64,000 bases of DNA from Strigamia acuminata (taxonomy: Eukaryota; Arthropoda; Chilopoda; Geophilomorpha; Linotaeniidae), in assembly GCA_949358305.1 (NCBI GenBank), contig OX442316.1, positions 4,464,001 to 4,528,000 of the forward strand, given 5' to 3'. Below are positions 1-9,618 of the stretch, piece by piece. The notes below the pieces were generated by a model. The model worked only from the letters and a program-made list of their open reading frames with translations. It was not told the origin of the DNA and did no database searches. The position numbers and the translations under genes were made by a program. Every line of letters starts with the position of its first letter. Position 1 is the first letter of the stretch.

Positions 1-146
1 TTTTTGGGCGTTTTTGCACAATTTTTGGTTCATTTTGAGGTCTATTTTTGACATTTTTGGAGCTAGAAAACACATTGAAGGGCCTAATATGTGTATTATT
101 ACGCATAATGATGCATTTTAAGAGGCTGAAAAGGTTTATACTTGCT

Positions 147-466
147 TAAAATGCATTAGAAAATGTATTTTTGTGCATAAAATGCATTAGAAAATGTATT
201 TTTGTGCATAAAATGCATTAGAAAATGTATTTTTGTGCATAAAATGCATTAGAAAATGTATTTTTGTGCATAAAATGCATTAGAAAATGTATTTTTGTGC
301 ATAAAATGCATTAGAAAATGTATTTTTGTGCATAAAATGCATTAGAAAATGTATTTTTGTGCATGAAATGCATTTTAAGAGCTTTGGAAAATGTATTTTT
401 GTGCATAAAATGCATTGAAGTACCTTGGAGAATGTATATTCTGTGCATAAAATGTATTTTTGTGCA
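147..466. repeat. 31-bp minisatellite in NBR1-like intron
   Basis: About seven near-identical 31-bp units followed by two or three degenerate ones. Each unit contains ATGCATT, then AAAATGTATTTTTGTGC. The unit is built around short palindromes (ATGCAT, AAAATGTATTTT). The array lies inside the last intron of the NBR1-like gene, whose final exon begins about 100 bp downstream. It has no coding potential in its own right; open frames across it are by-products of the repeat. Confidence 0.9.
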
Positions 467-562
467 TTTAAGAGTCTAAAAACCACATTTATTTGCCTAA
501 AAAAGACGTAAAGTGCTTATACACAATTTTTTCCAAACTGATTGAATTTCTTCTCTTTTTAG

Positions 563-742
563 AGCGTTTCAGCTGACCAACCAGACGTATGTCCATCGGC
601 AATGACGCGATTGAAGGAAATGGGATTTTACGACAAGGAACTAAACGCAAAGCTTCTGAATAAATATAATAACGACATGACGCGCGTGATTGCGGAGTTG
701 CTCGAAACGGTCGACAATAATTGGCACATCAATCGCCATTAA
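563..742 (+). CDS. NBR1: NBR1-like autophagy receptor, C-terminal UBA exon (partial)
   Basis: Last exon of a gene whose upstream part lies outside the window. It follows a polypyrimidine tract and AG at 561-562 and runs 60 codons to TAA. The peptide contains a UBA domain: MTRLKEMGFYDKELNAKLL is the MGF-type first helix, RVIAELLETVDNNWH the third, and the protein ends WHINRH. NBR1 receptors end the same way, with an MGF...L..LL UBA core followed by a short aromatic tail. In this family the UBA domain binds ubiquitin on cargo taken up by selective autophagy. The alternative is p62/SQSTM1 (ref(2)P); the N-D-W tail favours NBR1. Family identification is firm on domain level, moderate on gene level. 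Confidence 0.72.
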   Translation, partial: SVSADQPDVCPSAMTRLKEMGFYDKELNAKLLNKYNNDMTRVIAELLETVDNNWHINRH

Positions 743-1182
743 ATGTTTGTTGCAGGCTCCGTTCCGTAGGTGCAGATGTCGCTTTGTTTGGGCTTTTTCT
801 CCCCCATTTCTTATATTCACTCAACCCTCTGTCCAATTGTATGGCGAGTAATCTTGATCTAGTAGATATATTCGGATTTTTTTGTTTTGTTTTTGTCTAT
901 TTACGTAATGGGTCATTTTTTGTTTCTATTTTTCGATTAGTGGACTAAATTAATGTGAATTAATTTTCTCTCTTCTGTATGTTTCAATAAATAATCACTA
1001 TTTAATGGCGGATTACATTTCTAACAAAATTATTATCAAAGTTATTATTATTATTGTGGGAAAATTGTGTATAGCTAATTAGAACAATCACACCGTGTAC
1101 ACAAAATAAAATAAATATGAAAAGTTGTGCTTAGACATTTGATGTTTTATTTTAAGAATTCAATGATTTGTGTTTATTTTCA
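743..1182. other. Convergent 3' UTR region
   Basis: AT-rich spacer between the stop codon of the NBR1-like gene (+) and the stop of the gene on the minus strand at 1183. AATAAA polyadenylation signals for the plus gene occur near 987 and 1104; the minus gene has AATAAA directly after its stop. No other feature seen. Confidence 0.6.
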
Positions 1183-1849
1183 TTAATCTGTTTGGCCGAT
1201 CTTTCGTTTGACGATATTTCGGGCCAGTTGCTGGAACCGGTGACTACCACGATTGAAATTCTTCAAATCGTCACCGAATTTACCGGTCGGACTATCAAAT
1301 TCGCATCTAAAATGAGAAAGACGAGGAAAATATTTGTAAATCATCGAGTTTTTAAATTGTTACGAGTTTTTATTTTACTTTCTGGGTGTAAAAAGCCCTC
1401 GTTTGCAGAAATGTACGTCGGATTCGTGATTATCGGGCGTTATTATGCCGAAAGGCGAGTACATTTTAACCGGTGTTCTGTCGTTTAACGTTCCGTGCGT
1501 CGGCGTATACGGTGATTGTTCGAGTCGGAATCGACGTCGCGTTGATTTCCGCTTGAGTTTCTGCAATTTTAAATGGTTTTTAAATTTCTTTCTAATTTTA
1601 ATTTGTGGTATTTTTTACTTGGGAGAAATTATCCAGTCGTTCTTTCATTGAATCGAGGGTTCTTGTCGCTCCGTCGCGGATCGTTTTCAAACTGACTGAA
1701 ATGTTTGCGCGCAGAGTTAAGGAATTCTCCTTGTCGTCTTTCTTACTTCGTTTCGGTTTTTCAGTTTCCTCGTGGTCTTCGTTTTGGCTTTCCTTGGCCA
1801 AGAAGCGGCCGGATCGCCACATGAGTGAATGCACCGGTGGAATTGCCAT
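1183..1849 (-). CDS. Three-exon gene, 178-aa basic protein with S/T-P sites, function unknown
   Basis: Built from three exons read on the minus strand: 1619-1849, 1379-1560 and 1183-1306. Both introns are GT-AG, 58 and 72 bp, and reading frame is kept across each junction (phase 0, then phase 2). The start ATG has a good context (AAAAATGG). The protein begins with an acidic/basic region rich in E, D and K (about residues 20-45), then a helical stretch (ISVSLKTIRDGATRTLDSMK), a basic KLKRKSTRRRFR block, and a segment with SPYTPTHG, RTPVKMYSPFG and ITP. The repeated SP/TP sites next to basic patches look like CDK-type sites in a nuclear or chromosomal protein, but I recognise no family. Splice and frame consistency make it a real gene; its role is unknown. 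Confidence 0.7.
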
Positions 1850-2349
1850 TTTTCGGTTGCTAATTTCGTGTTTGAAAATGACGGTTTATGACGTCAGACA
1901 AGGCGTCCTTGAAACCAGATGCGTAGCCTCAACCGGTTAGTTCGCTTTCACATTTTCTGCTTAAAAATTCAATATAAATAATTTAAATAGCATAATGTTT
2001 GGTTTTATACATTTTTTGCTTATTTTTAAGATCATAATTATAAATTTAAAACGATTTAAAACTACGTTAGAATCGCCACGCCGTTGTTTTTAGTTCAGCA
2101 TTTGGTCACATAGGAGCTGGCGTATGCAAGAAGACAACAAAACATCAGGGACCACGAATTTCTCTAGAAAACTCAATATTACGGTATTCTTTTTTTGAGT
2201 TTAGATGAACTTGAGCATTTGAACCACATTCCTCTTTGCTGGATTTGTCAAAAGTTTGTAAATTGACATTGCTTGTGAATGAAATTGTCAATTTTTACTG
2301 TAATTATATTGTTTTTCAATATTTTAATAGGAAATGTTCAGTTGAAAAA
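1850..2349. promoter_or_regulatory. Divergent intergenic promoter region
   Basis: Five hundred bases separate the head-to-head starts of the minus-strand 178-aa gene and the plus-strand THAP gene, so both promoters must lie here. No clear TATA box seen. The frame of the THAP gene stays open for 38 codons upstream of the chosen start, but that stretch reads as AT-rich non-coding sequence. Confidence 0.45.
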
Positions 2350-4281
2350 ATGCCGCTTGTTTGTTTTGCACCTGGTTGCAGGTCGGGTTATGCGTCTGAA
2401 AGAAGAACCGGTGCCAAACATCATTATTTCCGGCTTCCCAAGGACGAAGAACTTTGCAAAATTTGGAAATGCAAAATACGACGCGCAGATCGAGAAATGG
2501 CAGCTCACGACGTGTTGTGCGATATTCATTTCGACCCTAAAGACGTTGTAACGCACGATGTGTTCACAATAAACGGAGAGACCGTCAAAGTTGCGCGCGA
2601 AAGATACAAATTGGTCACCGGCGCTCAACCAATCCACTTTCCCAACCCGACAAACAAAACTAGAACACTGAGGAAAAAGAAAATCAAGCCGACATTGCGT
2701 AAAACTACTAGAAAAATACTTCCAAAAATCGTAGAAAACAGCGCAAACGTAAAAATTAATCCTAAAACGCAAGAAACCGACCCGGACGTGACAAAACTCC
2801 TAAAATTACAAAGAAAAAACGCATCATTGCGTCGTTTATTGCAAGCGAAGAGGAAAAAATATACAAAAGTGATGAACGACTTAAAACAGCGAACAGACGC
2901 ACTAGCAACAGCCAAATCACAATTAAAACTTTACAAACCAACAACGAGGAAAACACAACTTTGGATTAAGGAATTCGTGAGAAAGGAAACTCGCCGAACG
3001 AAAACAATCCGTTACCACAAAGATTCGATCCTCGACTGTGTTTTATTCAGGGTGAAGTCACCCGACGGTTATCTGCACTGTTTGAGACACGGATTGGCGC
3101 CTCAGCCGTCCAAAGCGTCTTATTCGCGGCTGTTGGGCAAACTGCGCTGCGATTTCAGGAAAAACAACGATTCGATTGAAATCCTAGCGGGGAAACTGAC
3201 AAACAAGAGCCAGGACGAACGTTTGGGTGTTTTGGCGCTGAGGGAGATAGAAATTCACGAAGCCGTCGACTCGAGTGGAACGAACATGCAATTTGATGGA
3301 TTTGTGAATTATGCCGGAGCGACGAGCGAAAAGGCGGATAAAGGACTGATTTTTGTGTTTAAGTCGTTGGTTGGTGGCTGGAATCTGGTTATCACGCGCT
3401 ACGCTTTAAGGAACGAAACACCGGGGTACATTTTGGCGAAATTGTGTTTGGAGATTATTATTAACGCGGAGAATGCCGGGGCCAGAGTTATAGCGCTCCT
3501 TTCCAACGGCGGGGAGGCGAATCAAAGCGCCGTACGTTCGCTGAGATTCGACGGAAGGTCCGGGAGTTTGAAAAACAGTGTTCCGCATCCTTGTGAGCCG
3601 GATACTAGACGATTGTTCTGTTTGTACGATGTTCGGGGAGTGTTCAAGCGCATTCAAGACCATTTTGAGACGAGAAGAAAGTGCCAGGTAATTTATATAT
3701 AGAGTAAATGAAAAAGAAATTAAATTTTTTTAATTTTTTGTTTAGTTTTTGAACTGGAATTTGGACTTCAAGTACGTGGAATTGGCCAAACCTGAGGTGA
3801 CAAAACGACGTAGTGAATTGCACAAAGCGAATCCATTCGAGGTGTTTAAATGTCGAATTGTTATATTTTTTAATTAATTAATTAGTTTTTATTAGTTTTT
3901 CAGTCAGTTAAGAAATAGGTTAAGAAATTGTGGAAAAATGAAGAGGGGATGTCAAGATTTGGAGGAATTTACTTGTTATTTTAGCCGGTTGGGCGACATT
4001 TTGAATTCTGATGGTTTACGTCAAAACAGTGATAATCACAAGGTAAATTACGACGTAATAGTTTGAATATTATGTGCAATTTTTCATTGCGTGTGTTATT
4101 TTAGTTTTTAATGGATGTTGACAACACTCTGAGGTCCGTCGAAGCGACGAATAACACGGTAATGTCGACTAAAACACTCGAATGTTTACGGCTAAGCATC
4201 TGCAGCTTGTTGAATATCTGCAATTTTCTGTGGGCGCGAGGAATTATTCGCATTTGCGCAGGAAAATTAAATCAGGTGTAA
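2350..4281 (+). CDS. THAP-domain protein derived from a P-element transposase
   Basis: Four exons: 2350-3687, 3746-3841, 3908-4042 and 4105-4281, all joined in phase 0, giving 581 aa. The chosen start MPLVCFAPGCRSG places the THAP zinc finger at the very N-terminus, as is usual: C-x4-C early, HYFRLPKDEELCKIW, then CDIHF (about residues 1-90). A basic region and a coiled coil (about 155-195) follow. Residues about 240-446 resemble the RNase H-like core of P-element transposases (DGFVNYAG, LVGGWN, then a PHPCEPDTRRLF...DV...K.I..HF segment). In active relatives a catalytic Asp follows a hydrophobic strand in a D-G/M-x-x-x-N-Q type context; here the strand reads ALLSNGGEANQ, with Asn instead. 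The earlier F-D-E-M position is LREI. These changes suggest a domesticated DNA-binding protein. AATAAA overlaps the stop codon. Confidence 0.85.
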
Positions 4282-4364
4282 ATAAAATGTATTTAATGTA
4301 AAGATATCAGTTATCTTCATTTATTTTTTTTAATAAAAATAAAAAAAATACAAATTGGTCTACG

Positions 4365-5520
4365 CTATGAACATTTCAACGATCCCAGCGTTAAATTGGC
4401 GGGCACTCGTCCGTCGCTGCACTCAAATTGGCGTAAAGTCGTGTTTATTTGGTGCGCGGGAATGTTTAGTATCCACTTGACTTTGCAGTCGCATTTTATT
4501 GGATTACCTGATAAAATATTAAATTTATTTATTGGTTATTTTTAAATGATTTTTCTGATTTTCTGTTTTACCTTGCACCGCTAGACCGACGACCGTCGTT
4601 GAGTCCAACATGGAGTTTATGAGTGGTTGGAAGATGTCTTCCTCCAGTGTTTTTAAGTTGTTGCGAATTAGTGACAGAAACGTCGGAGATTTTCCTTCGA
4701 ACGTGTTCGAGTGGACACTGCTAATGTTGTTTCTATTGAGGACAACACTGAGTGGTTTTTCGAGTCGTGGACTGAAGGACATGGCGTGCGGACCCAATTC
4801 CACCAGATTGTTGTGACTCAGATCGAGGAAACTCAACGATTGCAAATTCTGGAACGCATTTTTGCCCACTCGTTGTATCTGGTTGTTGTTGAGCGCTATG
4901 AAGTCCAGTTTGACCAGGTTTCCGAACGCGTTGTCCGGTATTTCTGTCAAGCGATTGTACGCCAGTTGCAGTTGGCGCAACTTGACGATCGATCGGATCG
5001 ATTGGAACGAGAACTTTTCCAATTTGTTATGATTAAAATTGATGTACAAAATGGTGAATTCCGACCCGGAAAATGCATCGGCGTTCACACACTTCAACGC
5101 ATTCCCTCTGATTTCAATCTGAAATTTAAAAATAATCCACCAATCAGCATCAAATCATATAAAAAACAATTCGTTATCATTACGAACATCGTGCATTTTT
5201 ATCTTGCCGAACACACCCGAAGAAAGATTCAAAATATTCGAATTTGTAATTTCAACTTTAGTGATGCGAACGTTGGAAAAACCGTCGAAAATTCGCCGCA
5301 ACTTGACGTCGTCGCCGACATCGCGGCACATGACGGTGTTGTAATTCGCATTGCACACGCACGGCTCGATATCATCTTTCGGAGGACAAAACGAGGCGCC
5401 GTCTCGTTTCCAACGTGATGCGGATGGCGTGGTGCAGTCGTTGCTCCGTGGTCCCAATTCCACTGCACGTGAAGCGGCGAAAACGCTCGAAAGCAAGAAA
5501 AGCGAGAGCTGAATCAACAT
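4365..5520 (-). CDS. Secreted leucine-rich-repeat protein
   Basis: Three exons on the minus strand: 5188-5520, 4572-5118 and 4365-4507, joined in phase 0 and phase 1, 340 aa. It starts with a signal peptide (MLIQLSLFLLSSVFAASRA), then a Cys-containing N-cap (CPPKDDIEPCVCN...VMC). At least five LRRs follow, with typical LxxLxLxxNxL signatures (LRQLQLAYNRLTEIP, LSFLDLSHNNLVEL). A C-terminal LRRCT cap begins GNPIKCDCKVKW and holds four cysteines. There is no transmembrane segment, so it should be secreted. The N-cap pattern with C-P-P...PC.C resembles the arthropod LRR family annotated as non-catalytic subunit of Oplophorus luciferase; that name does not imply luminescence. It converges with the THAP gene: only 83 bp separate the two stop codons. 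The first donor (GTTCGT) is weak but is the only in-phase choice seen. Confidence 0.88.
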
Positions 5521-6263
5521 GTTGAGACCTGTAATAAATAGAGACGAATCGGTGAGTCTATTAGTGATTACCGATGGAAACGTACGTGGAATTTCTTGGG
5601 GATTTTAAGGACGAGGAATTAGTTGAAAATAAGTGTTTTGCAATGCAGGTTTCCTAGTAAAGGGATTGCGCGTTGACGTCATCGCAGGTTGTCCTCTATA
5701 ATCGAGATGAGTCCTCTTGGGGATTTAACACGGATTTGGAGGTCAATGGCAAGAGTCGCGCGTCCCCACTGGAGAAACCAGTTGAGTGAATCACCGATTT
5801 GCCAATTAGTCTTGTTTGTTTCCACCACTGGCCTAGAGTGAGGTTGGGGCAGGTTGGGGCGCGCATTTGAGGAGTTTTTTTGGTGTTGCGTTTCAGAACT
5901 GGTACGAGGTAGTTTAGTTTTTCATGCGAAATTCGATTCTGATAGGATGCAGACAGTCAATAAAAATCAGTTTGTTATTTAATCTGCGAATTATTGTTGT
6001 TTTTTTTTTGTTGTTGTTGTGTGTGAGTGGAATTTTAAGAAGTGGAATAATTAGAGTTATGTAATTTTTGGAATGTTAGTTTGCTATTTTAATAGTCAAA
6101 ACAGACATTTTTGTGACTGTAATAAAAGAAAGAATTTTAAGCGGTTTTTGAGGGATTTTTTTTTTGTTTTTTTGTTTTTTAAATTTTTGTTTAATGATTT
6201 AGTTTTTTAGATAGTGGATTTTTTGAAATGGAAATTTGGTTTTGAGTAGTTTTTGGGTCATTC
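5521..6263. other. Upstream region of LRR gene
   Basis: Non-coding spacer between the LRR gene start (minus strand) and the tRNA. It should hold the LRR promoter and perhaps a 5' UTR exon. T-rich tracts dominate after 6000. No reading frame, RNA or repeat recognised. Confidence 0.4.
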
Positions 6264-6334
6264 GGGGACGTAACTCAGAGGTAGAGTGTTCGCTTTGCAT
6301 GCGAAAGGCCCCGGGTTCAATTCCCGGCGTCTCC
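6264..6334 (+). tRNA. tRNA-Ala(UGC): tRNA-Ala(UGC)
   Basis: Cloverleaf of 71 nt. Acceptor stem GGGGACG pairs with CGTCTCC (one G-U pair). The anticodon stem is TTCGC/GCGAA with loop TTTGCAT, giving anticodon TGC. The T arm is CCGGG-TTCAATT-CCCGG, matching box B; box A is in the ACTCAGAGGTAGAGT region. No intron and no encoded CCA. T-runs that could stop RNA polymerase III start within about 25 bp downstream. The discriminator is A at 6335. Confidence 0.95.
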
Positions 6335-6608
6335 AATCTTGGTATCTTCAATTTAATTTTTAATTTTTAATTTTTATTTTATAAAAAAGAAGAATAATTT
6401 AGAAAAAAATGTGGCAAGTGTTGCTGTTTTTATTAGGTCGAGTCTTTCTTTGATTTTGTTTTTGTTTATTTCTTAATATTTTTTTTTAATGTATTAATTA
6501 TTCAAGTTAAAGTTCACAGCATTGTGTATTGATGAGTTCGAAAGTAATTACGTAGTGAAATCGTAATTTTTGGTTTTTATTTTTCCGTCTGTTTTTATTT
6601 TTATCGTT

Positions 6609-6790
6609 AGGTGACAGCACGAAGTCAATTGACGTTTTCTCTGGAAATATCTGGGATTTTTTATTGGTTATTCAAATTAAATTACGGGGCGTTTGATATT
6701 TTGCATCTTTCTATTTTCGCTTAGTTTTTCATAAGTTTTTTCCCGACCGGAGCACACAGCGTTCTAAGGTTAGTTTTAGTCGAATTTTAC
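6609..6790 (+). promoter_or_regulatory. Promoter-like module, copy A
   Basis: First of two diverged tandem copies about 280 bp apart. Shared landmarks in order: GTGACAxCACGAAG, a GACGTTT block, GGGATT...ATTGGTTATT (inverted CCAAT box), then ATTTTGCAT, and finally a segment ending in a GT splice donor (AAG followed by GTTAGT near 6773). This looks like a promoter followed by a short first exon. No TATA box and no reading frame. Confidence 0.4.
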
Positions 6791-6887
6791 TGCTAATCTT
6801 TCCGCCATTAGTTCAGCTGATAACAGCAATGTGTTGCTTAGCAACAATCGAATCTTTTATTTGTTTGTTGCGGCTTATTTCCAATAG

Positions 6888-7085
6888 GTGACATCACGAA
6901 GGCAGGTGACGTTTAAGTTGAAATCTCTGTGGATTTTGATTGGTTATTTAAATGCGATAATGTGTACTTTTGGTTATTTTGCATTTTTGCATTACGCTTT
7001 CATTTTTCACTCGTTTTTCAGACTTGGAGGCGAAACGTACGGAGTTCTACAAGTAATGTGAGTCCTATTTTAATTCTACTTTTTA
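6888..7085 (+). promoter_or_regulatory. Promoter-like module, copy B
   Basis: Second diverged copy of the module at 6609. It keeps GTGACATCACGAAGG (with a CRE-like TGACATCA), GGATTTTGATTGGTTATT, ATTTTGCAT and a following segment that ends in a strong donor (AAT followed by GTGAGTCC near 7058). The arrangement suggests alternative first exons for one transcript. Confidence 0.4.
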
Positions 7086-7413
7086 GTTTTAAACTTTAAT
7101 TTAGCGATTTCTAATTTTCGTGCACGCAAGGTTAATTTACTCGCACTTTTAATTTTTACTTATTTCTACAGTCTTAAGTTGCTTTGTTTAAAGCGAAAGC
7201 ATATTTAATTAATTACCGTAGTTTATTTAGTTTCTTTTGTTCTATTTAACATTTTTTGGTTATTTTATTCTATTTTATTCTAATTTACGTAGCAATATAT
7301 TAATTTAAGTGGCAATATATTAATTTCAATAGCAATATGTTTATTTAAACATATTTAAACATTTATTAATTATTTATTCTGTGTTTTTTATACTTTTAGG
7401 TTTATATAAGGAC

Positions 7414-7517
7414 GACTTGACGACGAATTCCAGCGAGCCGACTTGAAGACGAATTCCAGCGAGCCGACTTGAAGACGAATTCCAGCGAGCCGACTTGAAG
7501 ACGAATTCCAGCGAGCA
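7414..7517 (+). repeat. 26-bp tandem repeat, four copies
   Basis: Four head-to-tail copies of a 26-bp unit containing GACTTGAAGACG and AATTCCAGCGAGCC; copy 1 differs by one base and copy 4 loses its last base. It sits 10 bp downstream of TTTATATAAGG. A unit of 26 bp breaks any reading frame, so the conservation is not coding. Confidence 0.85.
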
Positions 7518-7896
7518 GTAAACGAACTCCGTCATTTTAATTTACTATTATTATTTTATAGAATTATTTTTTATTCATATTTTTGCGCTTTTTATGTATT
7601 GTTTGTTTGTTTTCATTTGATAACATTTTTCTTCCTTTAGGTTAATAAAAATTAATTTTTTATTTATATCAGGTACACTTTGGGGGTCTAGAGAGTGGCA
7701 TACTCTGGGCCTCCGTATGGGTAAAACGGTGGAGTCTCAAGGGGGATGTTTACCCGAGACAATCCTTTAAATGGTCCGTACAACCCGGTTCAATGTGTTT
7801 TTTGCCATTTATTTTCCTTTTAAGGAAAAATTTGTACATTTTTTATGTAAAGTGTATATTTTTTCAATAAAGTTTTTATTTTCTATAAGCTGTCAT

Positions 7897-7967
7897 TTTG
7901 TCAAAAATATTCTAAGTCCAAATATCAATAAGGCGAATCTATGCCAAATTTTTATAGGTTTGGACTT
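7897..7967. repeat. Imperfect inverted repeat
   Basis: Arms ATTCTAAGTCCAAA and TTTGGACTTAGAAT enclose about 40 bp. Possibly a relic of a small inverted-repeat transposon or a terminator-like hairpin just after the polyadenylation signal at 7866. Confidence 0.5.
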
Positions 7968-8073
7968 AGAATAAAAAAGGGGATGGTGGGTGGGTATACA
8001 GATTTTCCATTCTATTTGAATATTTTAATAAATATAAAGAAAACAAATTTTAATTAAAGTATATATTATGTAA

Positions 8074-8118
8074 TTATAATTTTTTATGTAGTTTTATTCA
8101 ACTACATAAAAATTATAA
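8074..8118. repeat. AT-rich long hairpin
   Basis: An arm of 20 bases ending TTATGTAGTT and its complement, separated by about six bases, can form a 19-bp stem with one bulge. It lies between the convergent ends of the candidate plus- and minus-strand transcripts. Confidence 0.6.
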
Positions 8119-8650
8119 AGACAACACAAATAAATTTATTGCACTTAAAATATAATACAAAAAAATACATGTAAATAATAAAAATATTAATGTAAATGTC
8201 TTCAGTGCTGAATCCTCTGGGTTGGCACAAGAAGTCCTTGGCTGAATTGAATCTATAAAATAAATATACAATTAGTAATGTGTAAAATTAATAAACCATA
8301 TAAAACAGACAAAAGGTCACAACTAAAATGAAAATAACAAATTAAACATCTTGCGCACGCCATTTTGAAGTAATGCGCTACAAAATACCGAGTTAAGTCG
8401 ATTGTTAGACATAGAAACTACTCACGGTAAACCTCTATAATTAACTGCAGAAAAAGACGCGCTAGAAAACTAACTAAAGTTTCGTCCGCTTTTTAACTTA
8501 ACAGCGAAACAAACCACAATAAAATAAAATAACAAAGTGTAAAATAAAATTAAAAACCACTTTACTCACCATATAAGTAAATCCAAGACGTAATGTCGCC
8601 CGCCGAGTCGGAACACCGAATGATAAAAACTTCGCTCAAAGACTAGTTTA
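8115..8650 (-). ncRNA. Candidate heat-shock-linked spliced short transcript
   Basis: On the minus strand, a first exon from about 8650 to 8570 ends in a perfect donor (ATATG followed by GTGAGTAAAG). An acceptor (TTTTATAG) opens exon 2 at 8252, and AATAAA lies at 8135-8140. The only ATG near the 5' end gives a 17-residue peptide starting MIQFSQGLLVP. The upstream sequence is a third copy of the promoter module found at 6609 and 6888, plus a perfect heat-shock element. It may be a stress-induced non-coding RNA; expression is inferred. Confidence 0.35.
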
Positions 8651-8702
8651 AAAAAAGAATATGCAAAATAATACTGGCATGCACAGCCAATCACAATCCA
8701 TG

Positions 8703-8715
8703 GAAACTTCTAGAA
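8703..8715. promoter_or_regulatory. Heat-shock element
   Basis: GAAACTTCTAGAA is a perfect three-unit element (GAA-nn-TTC-nn-GAA), the consensus for heat-shock factor. On the minus strand it is followed by GGATTGTGATTGG (CCAAT box) and ATTTTGCAT before the candidate exon. Confidence 0.6.
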
Positions 8716-8875
8716 GTATGCCAATTTCCTGCCACACATATTCCACCTAGTGATAAAAATTAACCCCAGAAATGTTTTGGCACCTGTTAAAATAAAACTA
8801 CATTTGGAGGAAATGTCACAAAATTCTATTCTCAAACATTCTGCAATAAAAAAGATTAAACTTTCTTCCTGCACA

Positions 8876-8891
8876 GAATATTCTATAAATA
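8876..8891 (+). promoter_or_regulatory. Half heat-shock element next to TATA box
   Basis: GAATATTC (GAA-nn-TTC) runs directly into TATAAATA. The arrangement could drive a plus-strand transcript from about 8915, but no reading frame follows. TTC-rich pieces at 8825-8845 may add half sites. Confidence 0.3.
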
Positions 8892-9618
8892 TTACAACTT
8901 CCCACTATATATCTCCATCTTGTGTGAATTCTTTGTACTAATAAACTTTGGATATACAAATTTTTCACAAAAATGGTTTGTGTTGAAAGTTGAAATGAAA
9001 CGATATTTTCACGATGTTAAAAACTAGCCAAAAAATTATTAATCTTTTTATTAATTGTACAAGTTATCACTAGATGGTGACAGCAAATGTTCCCTCCAAG
9101 TTTTCCCTCGAGTTCCCTCCCACGTTTCTCTCCTAATTTTATTTTATTTGAAAAAATAAAGACGTTTCAAAACCACCAACGCTAACCTTGATTTACTTTG
9201 ACAGTTATATTAAATTTCCCAATTTCATGAACCCATTTGACAATTTGATCTGTTTAATTTATTTCAATCTGTTGTCCACGCATGAAAATACAATCCAAAA
9301 CCTCAAACCAATATAAACAACCTCCAGAATCCATTCATTACACTAATTAACCTTTAAAAAAATAAAAATGAAAGCCCAGCAATTATAAACTATGATGAGT
9401 GTGTTGAAAGATGACATGCATGACAAACCACCAGAGCATTTCAACAACTCAACGTGCGAAATCCCTTTTCTAATCCACAAAAACCCAACTTCCTGACCAG
9501 TAAAAGTGCCTGACCCTCCAGTGGACACCAACTCCTTCATCAGGTAAGTTGCAAACAACACTTCCACACACAAAACAAAACAAAATTAATTAATCAAATC
9601 AAATTTAGATACCGAGCA
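8892..9618. other. Spacer and probable 5' UTR of first cluster gene
   Basis: No coding frame. A donor (CAG followed by GTAAGT at 9544) and an acceptor (AAATTTAG ending at 9608) define a probable 5' UTR intron of the gene starting at 9619; TTATAAAC near 9384 is a possible TATA box for it. Confidence 0.4.

Larger units (their letters stand above)
6740..7885 (+). ncRNA. Candidate spliced non-coding transcript
   Basis: Donors at the ends of modules A and B face acceptor-like sites at about 7400 (ACTTTTAG before GTTTATATAAGG), 7640 (CCTTTAG) and 7671 (TATCAG). The region ends with AATAAA near 7866. No frame longer than about 70 codons is open and the 26-bp tandem repeat inside is not a multiple of three, so a protein is unlikely. 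The transcript itself is inferred, not shown. Confidence 0.3.

Noticed and set aside
147-466. Possible CRISPR array (31-bp repeats)
   Set aside because: There are no unique spacers, the repeats are contiguous, and the genome is clearly eukaryotic.
2338-2956. Minus-strand frames opposite the THAP gene
   Set aside because: No family features; the plus frame has a complete THAP finger.
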